Shown here: piece after piece, positions 1-11,600 of the stretch | Position numbering within the stretch: the stretch's first letter is position 1 | How the letters are laid out: each line of letters starts with the position of its first letter | Program-made: the position numbers and the translations under genes | From: Scedosporium boydii | Taxonomy: Eukaryota > Ascomycota > Sordariomycetes > Microascales > Microascaceae | Length of the DNA: 22,186 nucleotides | NCBI GenBank assembly: GCA_002221725.1 | Contig: NJFT01000371.1 | Span: 1-22,186 of the forward strand | Direction: 5' to 3' | Notes under the pieces: model-generated | What the model was told of the DNA's origin: nothing | The model's database searches: none | Seen by the model: the letters and a program-made list of their open reading frames with translations, nothing else

Positions 1-2222
1 CCCCCCCCCCAAAAACTTTCCGTGTCCCAAGTTTCTAGTATGTAACAGATTCGGTTTGGTCTATCTCTTTATTTGCTTCAGCTCAATATGGGATTTGGAG
101 GATGGCTGCTAGGCCTGGTGATGCTTTGGCGGTGGTGTAGCTGGAGAAGAGCTCGGTTGTATTTTCTCCTTGGTGGAAATGGAGGAGAAGCACATATCAT
201 TGCGTTCGCCTCGAACCTGGGAGACTGAGTGAATGGTTGAGTTTGACGTCTTGACGAGACCTGTGGCTCTTCGCCCGAGGTATGCGCTACATGCGTGTGT
301 TGGGTTCGGTCTCCCGACGGGCGTAGAATGAAAGAGGCTTAGGAAACCTCATCTCTGTTGGTTTTGTCCCTACGTGGGCTCTTAGTTGTCGCCACGGCTG
401 TCTTCTTTCCGGAGTCTCGTGGCATTAGTTTCCGCCTTGGAGTCGAAGAACTAGACTATGATGGTAGATAGTGGATCTGCGTGACCGATCTGCTCGCTAG
501 GCACCTACTACATGCTGGTATTGGAACTTGAGCCTACGCCTACGATGGAGGTTAGAGGAAGGGAATGACATTGGATCACTTGCTTCGGGGTAGCAGCGAC
601 GATATCCTCTTCTCCGGCCGTCACAAACTGTTGAAGACACCACATCTGGGTGTAGAGAGTGAGGGCTCGCCAAGATAGCATCACCTGTCTCTAAGTTTCC
701 GGATTGCAAAATGACGAGACCCGACTTGGGGGACGGTTTGGGAATCTATCCAAGGTTTGCCTTGTTGGAGGGTCTCTTCATCCAGAACTCATGACGAACG
801 ACCTAGGCTAAGCGAGCTCTGGAAGGGGAGGATACCAGCCTGCCCATCCACCTACGGATTATGTTCACCGACTTCTTCCTTGACTTTCTATCTTTTGGGG
901 AAGGTTTAAGCAACCTCACTTACGAAGCAGGGTCGTCGGAGGACCGTATCAGAGTCAAGGAAGGTGTCTTTGACTTGGTCCTCGCTCAACACTTTCTCAT
1001 CTACAGCTAATAATGAGCAAGTGGCGAGCTCCTTCGCACCCTCCAGACTCGCTGTAGAATTGGATACAAACTCCCAGGTCCTTCTTGGGAGCCTACACTG
1101 TTTCCCCTTTTCCCTCGGATGATCCGGTGATGTCTTCTCCCTCGCACTCATTCGGCAGGACTCTCGAGCAAACAGGCCATTATCAACGTCAAGAAGATGG
1201 CCGAGAGGCACGAGCTGGTGCCTCTTGCCACCGCTACTGAATTACGTACGACTACTTTCCTTCCCCATTACTTCGTAAACCCACAAAGATGAAAACAAGG
1301 AAAGAATGCCACCTCGTTACGGTGAGAGAAGATCATGGCCCTTGCTCGTCCCCAAGTCTGGCGAGCTCGCTGATGACCCAAGGTCCCACATTTTATCACC
1401 TTCGTGACCTGGGACATAGGATTAGAGCTCTCTTGATGGGGTTGCGGCTTCATTTCCCAAGGCGCCTTCCCCACGCAAGTGTATACGAAGTAAGAGATGG
1501 GACAAAGAAAAAAAAAAAAAGGAACAGATGAGATATATAGAATTCGTCTGCCTAACCATGGATAGCTGAGGTAGCATCACCGAGACTTGTGATGAAATTG
1601 AACATAAACCACGGTTATGATATTTTCTAGAGTGTGTTTGTTCTTTTTGAAGTGGCCTCCTGACCAGCGATTTGGAAGTTGGAAGGGCAGCAATCTGCAA
1701 ATATAAGACGATACCGCCATTAGCCGTACTTGGATACGACAGAGAGGATTGCCATTACCACTGCGTCTTCGCTTGCTTGCCGGTAAGGACAACGACATTG
1801 ATCAATATGTTTTATGTCGTATTGAGCGGTTCCACGTGGGGGAAGGTGCCGTCGCATTTGAGGGGAGCACTGATATCAATGGCAGTCCGAGTGGCATTCC
1901 GGTCCCTTGAACCCATCTCCCTCTTTCACCCCACCAATAATTGATACTTGCAAGTCGTGCTGGAGTTGCATGGAGGGGACGTCAAGAGAAGACGGGCATC
2001 ACGGACATCACGCAGGTGTTTGTAATGGACGCTTGTGCTCGATGTTCGATGCTCGTGCTCGTGCAGGCGCATCGTCGTAATCCGCAATCTCGCAAGGTAC
2101 GAATTACGAAGAGAGAGAAACCCAAAAAAAGCACGCAAGGCCAAGCGAATGCGACGCTAGAATCACTTTCCTTTCCTTTCTTTCTACATCAGCCCAGGGA
2201 AGTCGTCATGATGTCAGGAAGA

Positions 2223-2249
2223 GGTCCCTGGGTCCCTGGGTCCCTGGGT
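2223..2249. repeat. 8-bp tandem repeat, three units
   Basis: GGTCCCTG is repeated three times head to tail, followed by a partial unit. A TACTTCGTA motif follows immediately at 2251-2259. It is most simply explained by replication slippage. Confidence 0.85.
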
Positions 2250-2645
2250 ATACTTCGTAGCAGGAAGGCTTACTTGGCTTGTTGTATACTAGCGAGGACG
2301 ACGAAGATACGAAGTAGTGTACGAAGTCGAGTGCCGAATTCCGGCGTGGAAGCATCAATGGAAATAATTTCAATAGACTAAAGGAACAAATCATAGTTTA
2401 CAAGTCGGCTTCTGGAAAGAGACAGGCTCAGACATGTCAGATGTCACAAACAAGGAACAGAAGAGAAAAGGAACACGACTTGTAACAGACCCTTGACCAG
2501 AGGAAGCGGTCAAGAGTGCAAGAGTGGACGAACCATTGAAAAAAGTGCCAAGCCCGGGGGGGAGGAACCAAAAAAAAAGGAAAAAAAGAGGGAAATGTAA
2601 GGGCCAGGATTTGACCTTTGACGTCTTGGTAACAATGGATCATGG

Positions 2646-2666
2646 AACCTCGAACCTCGAACCTCG
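2646..2666. repeat. 7-bp tandem repeat, three units
   Basis: AACCTCG is repeated three times exactly (2646-2652, 2653-2659, 2660-2666). It is a short non-coding tandem repeat with no evident function. Confidence 0.85.
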
Positions 2667-3698
2667 AGCCCCCCACGACGGCGACGGGGATCGGGTTTTA
2701 TGAAGCGTTGGTCATAATACACGGTTGACTTTGGTTTCACGATCCCTTCAATCCTTCGAGTGTCAGGGTGAGCACTGATTTCAGGTTCGTCAGTTCGGCT
2801 TTATTACGGCCGTGACGGGCGTTAGCTCAATCGAGGTTTGTTCTCGAGTATTCCTTTCCGTGGGGGATTTGGGACTAAGAACCGGCTGAGATCATTGACG
2901 GTGTTCGTTACTGGTACACGCTTAGCGGGAGGCCCGCAGAGCCCAAGTGCAGTGGTAATGGCTCCGTGGCTGCCGAAACTGCAGTTTATACGATGCGCGG
3001 GTTGAAGCGGCGGCGTGGAAGAGGGGGAAAAGGATTAGTGTTAAACGGGAGGAGTTCTTCTTTGTTCCTGGTATTTTGGCAGTCCCAGGTCTAGGAGATA
3101 CTTCTGGATGTTCTGTGGATATTCTAAGTTGTAAATCCAGGGAGAGGGTATTCAGGGAAGCACTGAGGTTTATGTTTGAGAGGTCATACAATTAATTGTA
3201 TGCTCAACTCTTTGATATCTCGATTTTTTTTCTTTTTTCTCATTTCCTCGACTATAGCTCAGGTTCAGAAATCCACAAAGAGACGATGCAATATTAATAT
3301 TCAAACCGAAATACACGGAGTATCGTGAGAAAGGGTCGAAGACACCTTGGATTCAGCGTGTGTGTTTGAGTGTCAGTAGGGGGTTTCTTTCCATGACTGA
3401 CGCAATAGATACTGCCCTCAGATATTCTCCATCTCGTGGACTCTTTTCTGCAAGGTACGAAGTATGGCGGAGTTGAATGGTCTTAAAATGTGTGTTATAG
3501 GTTTCTTTCGGTGATAAGGTGGCGACCAGCGGGAACAATTAAGATTACACACAGGTTCGTAAAGATCTAAGATGCGGCATTCGGTGATCAAATAGAGAAG
3601 ATGGTATTAGTTTCTCTACGATTGTAGGACTATCATCCAACCGACTTTTCTGGATTTACGAAGCATCGAGCACTTTGTAGTTTCATTACACCAGCCAC

Positions 3699-4311
3699 AT
3701 GGCATTCGGAAGTCCTCAGCTCGACGTGGACTTGGAACTTTCGGAATCAGCACAATCGTGCCAAGTTGTTGCCCGCACTTCTGGTCGCAACCACACACCA
3801 CACTCGAAAAATGCCAACTCAGAGGCTCAGTGCCGGCGAATCATTGCCCTTTTCAGCGCCCTCCTTCCCAATGCCGCGATACAACCCTCCTCGACTGAGG
3901 CCGAATGTCTCTCACAATCCCTGTTCTCGAAAGACTGTTGGTCAGGTTTCGAAATTGAACACCAAGTCCCGCCTTCCAATACTATTGTGTACTCGACCTT
4001 TCTCCAACCCGCCCCGGTCTTCAAGATATGCTCAGGCGGAAAGCCAGGGTTTTCGTCAAGATGGCAATCCTCCGAAGGCTGAGGCCATTCGGGCTTCCGT
4101 ATTCGTCCGCTGGTTCTGGAGCGAGGATTTATGGTTATCCGCGACCTGCCTTACATGGTACGTGGCGGACGGAAAATGGGATATTCTCCGTACAGATCAG
4201 AATCCCGAACAAGGGGGATATGTGTTTTCGGCAGCTGGGAAGCCAGGGAGGGTTAGATGGGAGGGGGGAGCATTGTCTATATTGTTAAACTGCACCATGT
4301 CTTCCCTTTGA
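3699..4311 (+). CDS. Doubtful unrecognised gene candidate (overlapping open frames)
   Basis: Two overlapping plus-strand frames are open here, 3699-4082 (127 codons) and 3766-4311 (181 codons), and a third (86 codons) is open at 4028-4288. The 181-codon frame begins with a non-ATG codon. Its first ATGs are internal, near 3810 and 3870. The part after these is rich in Arg, Pro and Ser, including RPFSNPPRSSRYAQ, which loosely resembles a mitochondrial presequence followed by a small soluble protein. I recognise no family. Overlapping open frames can simply reflect local base composition. A short spliced gene is possible, but I could not fix any exon boundary. If it is not a gene, this belongs to the surrounding gene-poor DNA. 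Confidence 0.15.
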
Positions 4312-5078
4312 CCGCGTCGTCGAGACAATGCTTGTCAACATGAGTTTCAGCATATTTTGGAGGGGCCAAAGGAATGTTGTTCCGTTTGTGCTCCCCTCCG
4401 ATCATGAAGCATCATTTGGCTGGGGAATGTGGCGGGCTGCTGCCCACGTAGCCCCCCCCTCCCCCCCGAAATTTCCTACGATGAAGGGAGAACAAAGCAT
4501 CGAAGCGTTTGGGTGTGAAGCCCGAAGAGCAATCATCAATGCCCTCTCTGTGCCGAGGTATGTCAGTAAGACTGCGCACGTCGTCGTGCTGGAGGTGAGC
4601 CTGTCGACGTCCGAGCAGCGTACTTGGAAGAGCTGCCTGCTCTCGACATTTGGCGCAGCGGCATCCCGAATGCGAATATAGTAAAAATGCCTCAGATGGC
4701 ATGATACAACAAGACGACGCGAGGATACGCGAGGCACGCTCGTACTCCCGCCCCCCGCCCCAATTGAGCACGACCATCGTTCGCGGGCGCAGGCGCAAGC
4801 ATTTCATATAGATGAGGCGGGTCATCCGTCTGTGCTCCCCTCTTGATGGGTCCATGACAAACTACTTCGCGGTAGACGAAGGAAGAGTAGTGCTAGTCTA
4901 GACACCCATCTGCACACACAGCCTCTCGTCAGCTTAGTTGATTGCCGTTCTGGTCGATGCGTTACGAAGTAGATGGACAACTTGAAGCTTGACCAAGCCG
5001 AGGAGCTCTGAACTGCTCTCTTTCTTTGTGAAATGGCCAAGAACCTTAGTGGAAGTGAACACTCTTTGCTTCATCGTC

Positions 5079-5102
5079 GCCCACGCCCACGCCCACGCCC
5101 AC
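5079..5102. repeat. Hexamer microsatellite (GCCCAC)4
   Basis: Four exact head-to-tail GCCCAC units (24 nt). No gene is supported around it. Confidence 0.9.
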
Positions 5103-7459
5103 CTGTTCCACAGCATTCGAGGCGCAGAGCTTGAGCACGGGCCGCATTTTCAGCGGTTCAAGCCAGGTTAACTTGGATCTCAACTTCGCCCCGCTGCTAT
5201 CAGCGATCAACCAGTGACCACAAACAACCAATTGACTGACGTTGTCTCTTTCCGTGCTCGACAGCCTGGCCAGACTAGGAAGGCGCGCCCGGCTTTGAAT
5301 TACTCCAAGTCGAAGCTGCTAAAAAGGCAAAATCTGAACAATCTGAACAGGCAGAGGTTCTCCGAGGAATCCCCTTTCACCGCCTCTTAACATCGCTAAG
5401 TGAGCCCCATTAGACCCACGATCCTCCCCCCTGTTATGGCATGTTTAAAAGAATGGAGAAACAGGCCGTTGGCTCCCCGCTTTCTGCCCCCATTTCAATT
5501 TGAATCGTAGTCCCCAACCCCTCATCCTCAAAACTAGAGTGTATGGAGAAGTGTCAAGGTATGAACATACGAACATTCTGCACTTCGTGCCTCGTGCCCA
5601 TGTCGTCATCAAACTAAGGCAAGGGCACGACGCCGGACCCTGAACATGACTCGTTAGCGTTATCCACGATGTAGTGAATCCCGCATCTTCTCACTACCTT
5701 CCTTGAAAATTAAGAACCAACGAGTGCGGCGGCACAGCACATGGAGCAGATGATGGTGGAGATGCAAGGGACCTGGCGTGTGTGAGGTTGAGTAAATGTT
5801 CAGCAATGCCTCGCAGAACTACAATTACCATCTTCACTCTCTTCAACTTTTTGGGCAGCAATGCCAGGTAGTGCATACATACTCCGCACGATACAACTTC
5901 TCAATGCAAGTCCTCGATGCAGCCCACCCGCCCAAGCCAGGGCAGGACAGCAGCGCGAGCCTGGTGAAGACAAGAAAAGGAGAGGGGGGGCGGGGTTAAC
6001 GAGTGGGCGAATGAGGCGTGCCTGCAGCTGTATTTTGTTTTTGCGAATGCAGTCAATCAAAATGCAATGCATCAATCTGTCCCCGGCCATTTCTGTCTTT
6101 TGCTAGTGGGCCTCGTCCCTGGTTTTTGAATGACTTGCAGCATGAACCTGCGCTTGGGACTTTGACACTCTGCATCAGGACGTTACCGTACCTGCTGCGG
6201 CATCCTGTATAGAGTAAAGTGTGGGTGGAGAATTGAAGTCGTTTAATAGTGTAGTGGAGAGCATAGCTCATTCATAGACACTGCACTGCGTTATTGATTT
6301 GTACGAAGTGTCAATGGAATCCATGTCCTGTGAAAACAAGGTCAATGTCTTCAATGCCACCTCTTTCACGATGCATGCCCGCACTCGGTACCAGCATCCG
6401 AACGGGATGGATGATGTGCGGGCTTTTCTTCGCAGAACCCATTAATGCACCACGCCCCTGCCCCGACCATCGGTTTCGTAGATCTGAGACCCTGCGAAGC
6501 AGATTCCTGTCATCACTTCAACTCTGGTTTCTCTCTTTCTCCGTTTCCCATTGCATAATGGTCCAGATTGAGGACTCCGGACTTTTACTCTTCCCGTTCT
6601 CTTTTCACTATGTAGTCCTTGGTTTTTCGCGCGGGAAGTCTGAGAGGAGGTTTTGCTTTTTTTCCTCTTTTGTGTTTCTGTTTCTGTCACAGAACCATGG
6701 CTCGAGGCGGCTAGGAGAACCCCGGATACAAAGTGGACGAGAACGGACAAACATTGACGTTGCATAATCAGGTTGCTTTATTTCCCCGCACTTCTCTTTA
6801 CTGAGACGAGATGGTGATCTGGCGGAGAGATCAGATACTATCACTGATCTTCTTTTGCAGTCCATCCATCTAATATCAAAATATCAGTATATCGAAGATA
6901 TTGATGTATCTGCTGTGATTAGTTTGTCGTTTTTGGAGGCCGCTAGACAATGCTTGGACCGCCATCCAATCATATACCCGCCCAATATCGAAAGGGGAAA
7001 AGGCCAGTCATGTAATCTATTAGTTTCCTGTTCATCGCTGGTATCGAAACACGAGGAAGACGGCGAAAATGTCGATTATGGTGTTACGATCGATAGTGTT
7101 CTTGCGTAGTTTGGGCCATCTGTTCGAGGCAAGAGCGATTCCCTTTTCCCTGTCTCAAACTATCGCAGGATAGCCCGGCTAAGTTCTTTGGTGGACGACG
7201 AGGGACCGGACCTTGGTCAATGCTTCTTGGCTCGCTCAGAATGGAAAGACAAGCGAGGTGGAGGCAAGGGAGGAGCCGTGTGAGCGTACGTCATTCAGTG
7301 TCAAGGACGAACATGCTGTCAACTGAAGGCGACATTTTCAGCTTTTGCAGGGATCATCCAAGACTTGGTGTTTCGGAGTTCTCTATGAAGTGTATTATTT
7401 TCTTCTACGAAGTCGTTTATTTCGTACAAAATAGGCAGGACCGCCAAGTCCGAGTGTTG

Positions 7460-7634
7460 TCTCGTCGCAAACCATCACCACGCCGCCTTCACCTGCGGGA
7501 GCCGCCGGGACCACGTTCTATCGTAAGAAGAAGGGGGATAAGAGCCGTTTTGGAAGTCCCCGAAGGGTGCCGGCTCCCTCCTTGATGAAGTATCAACATG
7601 CATCAAATCGTAAGCTGATGGGACTTGGTGGTTC
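7460..7634 (+). repeat. Possible diverged repeat, copy A
   Basis: The segment from TCTCGTCGCAAACCA to GGGACCAC (7460-7514) and a later block containing TGATGGGACTTGG (about 7618) reappear in the same order at 8934-9020. There the gap between the blocks is almost absent, against roughly 100 nt here. Identity is partial and judged by eye. It may be an old duplication flanking the heptad-repeat ORF. Confidence 0.3.
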
Positions 7635-7969
7635 TGCATTATCCTAAAGAGTCTGGCTCGTCCATCCCCGTCACGATGTCGTGCCTCTGCATTCCCATTT
7701 TAACACGATCATCGAAGGCAACCGCCCAGCGAGGAATATCGTCGCAGCGCCGCCTAGAAACGACATGGTAGGCAAGGCCGACGATTGATTTATGTCATTG
7801 ACACATGATGACTGCCACATCGCCCTAAATATATCAATTGATCCTGTATGTAGCGCTAAGCGTTGAAATCCGTTATACTAGGATCTACGATCGGGCCTCA
7901 TTTCAGTATCTTCTTTCAAGGACCACGTACTAATTCCAAAGTTTATTCATATTATAGGTAATCAGAAGG

Positions 7970-7977
7970 TATTTAAA
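7970..7977 (+). promoter_or_regulatory. TATA-like box upstream of the heptad-repeat ORF
   Basis: TATTTAAA lies in a locally A+T-rich stretch, about 165 nt before the ATG at 8142. A pyrimidine-rich segment near 8046-8065 lies between them. The arrangement suits a fungal core promoter, but there is no transcript evidence. Confidence 0.3.
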
Positions 7978-8141
7978 CAATGTTTAGAAAGCAGGTTCTA
8001 TGAAACTTGAGCAGACAATCCCATAGACCCATTCCCAACTTACAGCTGTCTCTGTCCCTCTCACTGTTACATCGAGTTACGTAGATCGCGCATCAACTTT
8101 TCCGTCGAGCCGAGGCTACCGAGCACACTCTCAACCTCAAT

Positions 8142-8696
8142 ATGATCCCTGGAATCGGAAAGCCTAAGCAGCAGTCGCTCCTGGACACATCCAACGGCAC
8201 GCCTACTCGCCAGAAAAATCCGCACGAGTACAACTCCAATAGAGAGGCCACACCACAGCCACGCTTCATCAAAGCTCACCTACAATCTATTAACACTCAT
8301 CTACGCTCCATCAACACTCGTCTACACTCCGTCGACACCTATCTACACTCTATCAATGCTCATCTACCCTCTGTTGATGCTCATATACGCGCTGTCAACA
8401 CTTATCTACTCTCTGTTAGCGCTCGCCCACCCTCTGTCGATGCTTATATGCATTATGTCGATGCCTATCTACACTCCGTCAACACCTATCTACACTCTGT
8501 CGATGCTCACGTGCACTTTGTCAATGCTCACCTACACTTTGTTGACACTTACATGCCCTCTGTCAAGGCTCATGAGCACTCTATTGAGGCTTATATGCAA
8601 TCTGTCCAAGCTTATCTACACTCCCTTCCAGGTTCCGCTTGCCTTACATACGGAGGGTGCACAGGCAAAGTGCCGAGCGGTTTTCCTCCAGGATAA
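8142..8696 (+). CDS. Hypothetical heptad-repeat (coiled-coil-like) protein
   Basis: The 184-codon frame starts at an ATG with A at -3, 165 nt after a TATA-like box. Residues 1-45 are polar and low in structure. Residues 46-164 are seventeen consecutive seven-residue units with consensus [HY]-L-H-S-V-[DN]-[AT]. Leu at unit position 2 and Val/Ile at position 5 give alternating 3- and 4-residue spacing, the a/d pattern of a coiled coil. Residues 165-184 form a Gly-rich tail. Between units, many third-position changes are silent (TCT/TCC, GTC/GTT, GAT/GAC) and replacements are mostly conservative (V/I, D/N, A/T), which favours this frame. Against it, a second plus-strand frame (8356-8889) is also open through the repeat, and Leu is almost always the CTA codon. 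A short intron near 8634-8705 could extend the C-terminus. I recognise no family and assign no function. Confidence 0.38.
   Translation: MIPGIGKPKQQSLLDTSNGTPTRQKNPHEYNSNREATPQPRFIKAHLQSINTHLRSINTRLHSVDTYLHSINAHLPSVDAHIRAVNTYLLSVSARPPSVDAYMHYVDAYLHSVNTYLHSVDAHVHFVNAHLHFVDTYMPSVKAHEHSIEAYMQSVQAYLHSLPGSACLTYGGCTGKVPSGFPPG
8277..8633 (+). repeat. 21-bp minisatellite, 17 units
   Basis: Seventeen head-to-tail 21-nt units begin at 8277, 8298, 8319 and so on to 8613. The near-consensus unit reads CATCTACACTCTGTCGATGC plus T. Units are all exactly 21 nt with no frame-breaking indel, so the seven-residue protein repeat is preserved throughout. Divergence between units is substantial, so the array is old or has been under selection rather than freshly expanded. 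Confidence 0.92.
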
Positions 8697-11600
8697 TACA
8701 GGAGTCTCATTGCCGCGTTATAGTGAGTTGCAACTCGGGTTTGGACCCGACAATCTTCGCCAGATAGAGCCTGTTCCTACCCTTCCACTGTTGCCCACTA
8801 GACACCATCGGGGTATCAGGGGAACTCGTGTCTATCGTAGGTTAGTGAGCGCTGTGAATAATATCAAGTTATTCGTAGTAAAGAGTTAATAGAAAATCAT
8901 TTATCATCATCTTTTGGCGGGACCACACTGTCATCTCGTTGCAAACCACTCTTCCTTCTCCCTCACCCCGGCGCAGCGGGAGCAGCCAGGACCACTGATG
9001 GGACTTGGGGAGATCGGCATTGCCCCTGGGACCCTGGCTCCCGTGTCAGATCAGATTCCCGCTGGTTTCCTTTGCCATGCGCCATGCGCCCATGCCGATT
9101 TCAACCGGCAGCTTAAATGATCGTCGGTCCCTTGACCCATGATGCGTATCGACCCTCTGTTTGTGAGAGATAATAATTGCGAGTACAAGCACAAGGAGAC
9201 TTGAGTTCCCTGGTTTGAGAAGCCTTGGGTCCGGCTGGTACGTGGACAGTCTTGGATTCCGGGCAGGGAAAATATGACCCAGGTTTACCAGCATCAATAT
9301 CGATGAGACTAGACCGGGCACCAAGAAGTTCGGTCTGGCAAACCCTGGTTCAAGTGTCCTTGACCTTCAGCAGTGAAGTGGGATTGTCTTGTCTGTGCCT
9401 CTTTTCCACCCCGCTCCAGGCTTTCCCCCAACAATAACGAATCTTGATACCCCGCGAAGCCATGCTGCCTGTGAAATGCCCACTTTGCATTCTTGCTGAG
9501 GCTCGGCAAAGTTTCTCATCGATTGACTAAAACACCGCGTCCTACGGAATGAGAGAAAAGGCCTGGCAAGCCGCGTTTCCATATCAGGGCCTCGATAAAA
9601 AGTATTCCTTCACCGACATTGGGCCGGACAGGGAAAGCTTGATCCATGGGGCGACAAAGAGCCGTGACAAGCGAGCCCAATACTAATTCAACGAGTCTCC
9701 ATACTTCGCCGGCTGCCTCATACATGGTAGAACATGAGACCGAGCGAACTGGCCAAGCTCACGATGGCGTGTCTCCCCCATCATCGACATCATCACCAGC
9801 ACCGCACTTCGTACCTTGCATACAAGTAAAGTAATTAGTGTGCTTGTGCTTGTAGACCCTGATTCGTAGTCCATCCCCTTTTCAAAACCCCTCGATTTTG
9901 ACAGGTCCAGCTCACTAGTCCTGCACTGCACCGGAAGAAGAAGGCAAGCTAAATGGGTCCTCGGGCACCATTTTTGAACCTTCACCGCTAGATGAATGTG
10001 GCGGGAATCGCCGTCCATTGGCGGAAGCGGGCAATAAAATGCACCAAGTGCAACCACACCGGACGTCGTGGCGTACCCGCATCGTCCCTTCTACAGGGAG
10101 ACAGGCTGGTCAGGATATCTGGGATACCGAAATAGGCGGTGGGCATTGCGCATTCTCCTACGCTTAGCCTATCGTGGATTTCCTGCGAGGGCAGACTCCA
10201 GGGGAACAACCGCCACTAAACTTGTCGGTTTGGGAGCGACCGAGCCTATCGGTGAATTTTCAAACCTCATTTTTTTCGGTATGGGCTTGAGCCGGGGGGG
10301 TTGGTCAGATGGTCGATTGTTTAATTTCCCCCGTGGCCGCTACTGCAACCACTATTTCTCCTTTTTGCTTCTTTTGGCTGACCTGCCGCCACGCTTTTGC
10401 TCTACCTGGCTGTTTGGAGGAAAGTCGGCTTGCTGGGACGGATAACATGATATTGACTGGTACGAAGGAAGCTTCTCCTGCAGTAGTGAGGCCTTTGGTC
10501 TCTCTGCGCGGGGTAGAAGGGACCAGCCAAGCAAGTTCAGTGCGAGCTGTCTTTCCATGAAACTCGTTGCTTTTTTTCTTCTCGTCTCGTCTCGTCTTTT
10601 CTTTTTCTCGTGGTATTTTAAGCAATTTGAGGGGGCTTGAGACATAAAACAATGCGTGCACTCTTAATAAGTGTTGATACAAAATGGTCATGGCTCGAGA
10701 TTGATAACAACAACTGATCCAAACAAAAAGTGATGATATGATCGTAGCGATCCTATGCTCACCGGTTCCGAGTTTCAACGCTAATCTTAATTGTTCTGTT
10801 TTGGGGCAGCAGAGCAATTTCTTCGTACGAGCAAGTTAGCGTGCTCGCCTTCGACACGATTCAACGGATCGAATAGCGTGGCAGGACGTTCATCAACTCC
10901 GAGAACCACTAGTCAGTCGAGGTAGGCAGGCTTCAATGATCTGTCACCAATGATTCGTTTTACGTTTCGATGCTAGATTTTCCTTTCCGCATGTTGCGAT
11001 GCTTCGGCCATCAATGCGGATCATGCTTATCAACGATGGGGCCTCGTTTGTTCTTGTAGCGTGCTAGTCTGGGGAAAATTGTTTGGATGAGACCCTTGCC
11101 TCAACGCTTGGATGAGAACGAGATTCATGCTATTGTCCTTTCTACTTGATATGAACATGAGTCGGGGCCAGAGTTAACGAGTATTGACGATATTTGTCAG
11201 ATGAAAATTGGGCTTCAGACGAGATGAGATAGCATCGATTACTCCCCTGCAGTAGTCGAGTCAAGTGAGAAGCAAGAGAGGTAAAATATGCAGTTGCATT
11301 GACAAAAGGAACCTTGACTTACACCCCGACTTACACCAGACTCGGGTCGTAGAAATCCGGGCTTCTTACCACCATCAATTGGGCCTCTACCCTGGTGCAA
11401 AGCTTAAACAGAATTTTAGATTCAATTCCAAATTTTCCTCGGATTCGTTTTCCCGTCTCCCACACATTGTATGAAGTAAGGTAACCTATAACCCGCCGAC
11501 TCTTATTGAATGGTCCTTGACGAGCCTTCCCCTCCTTCTTCCCCTCCCTGGAAAACCAATGAGATAGCCACACGAAGTTTCTCGAGTCAATAATCCGCGC

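Larger units (their letters stand above)
1..3698. other. Gene-poor DNA, no supported gene
   Basis: No convincing gene is seen here. Open frames are below about 110 codons, overlap on opposite strands and show no domain I recognise. The stretch opens with ten C, has a 13-base A run at 1508-1520, and carries several TACGAAG/CTTCGTA heptamers (921, 1271, 1484, 2105, 2253, 2308, 2320, 3456, 3657). It also holds two short direct-repeat clusters, at 2223-2249 and 2646-2666. A minus-strand frame around 906-1211 is the most protein-like by eye, but it lacks a good ATG start and I do not call it. Confidence 0.55.
4312..7969. other. Gene-poor DNA, no supported gene
   Basis: Only scattered frames are open, on both strands, and none carries a recognisable domain. 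A good-looking GTATGT donor at about 4558 has no matching branch site and acceptor nearby. Notable items are the GCCCAC hexamer array at 5079-5102, C-rich runs near 4450 and 4750, and TACGAAG motifs at 4963, 6302 and 7406. The last few hundred bases (about 7800-7980) are visibly richer in A+T and contain a TATA-like box ahead of the heptad-repeat ORF. Confidence 0.5.

Noticed and set aside
906..1211. Minus-strand frame of about 100 codons with a plausible acidic C-terminal half
   Set aside because: It starts at a non-ATG codon, has no homologue I recognise and no splice or promoter signals. A frame this long is expected by chance in 22 kb.
2819..2890. tRNA-like TTAGCTCAATCGAGG (A-box resemblance)
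   Set aside because: No B-box (GGTTCGAATCC type) follows at the right distance, and no cloverleaf could be folded by eye.
4558..4630. Strong-looking splice donor GAGGTATGT
   Set aside because: No branch site and YAG acceptor at intron distance, and no coding frame leads into it.
8277..8633. CRISPR-like array
   Set aside because: Units are contiguous 21-mers with no unique spacers, the array is open in a coding frame, and the surrounding DNA looks fungal.
10305..10817. 170-codon minus-strand open frame
   Set aside because: It crosses A/T homopolymers giving Lys-rich runs, competes with a plus-strand frame, and has no recognisable domain or promoter.
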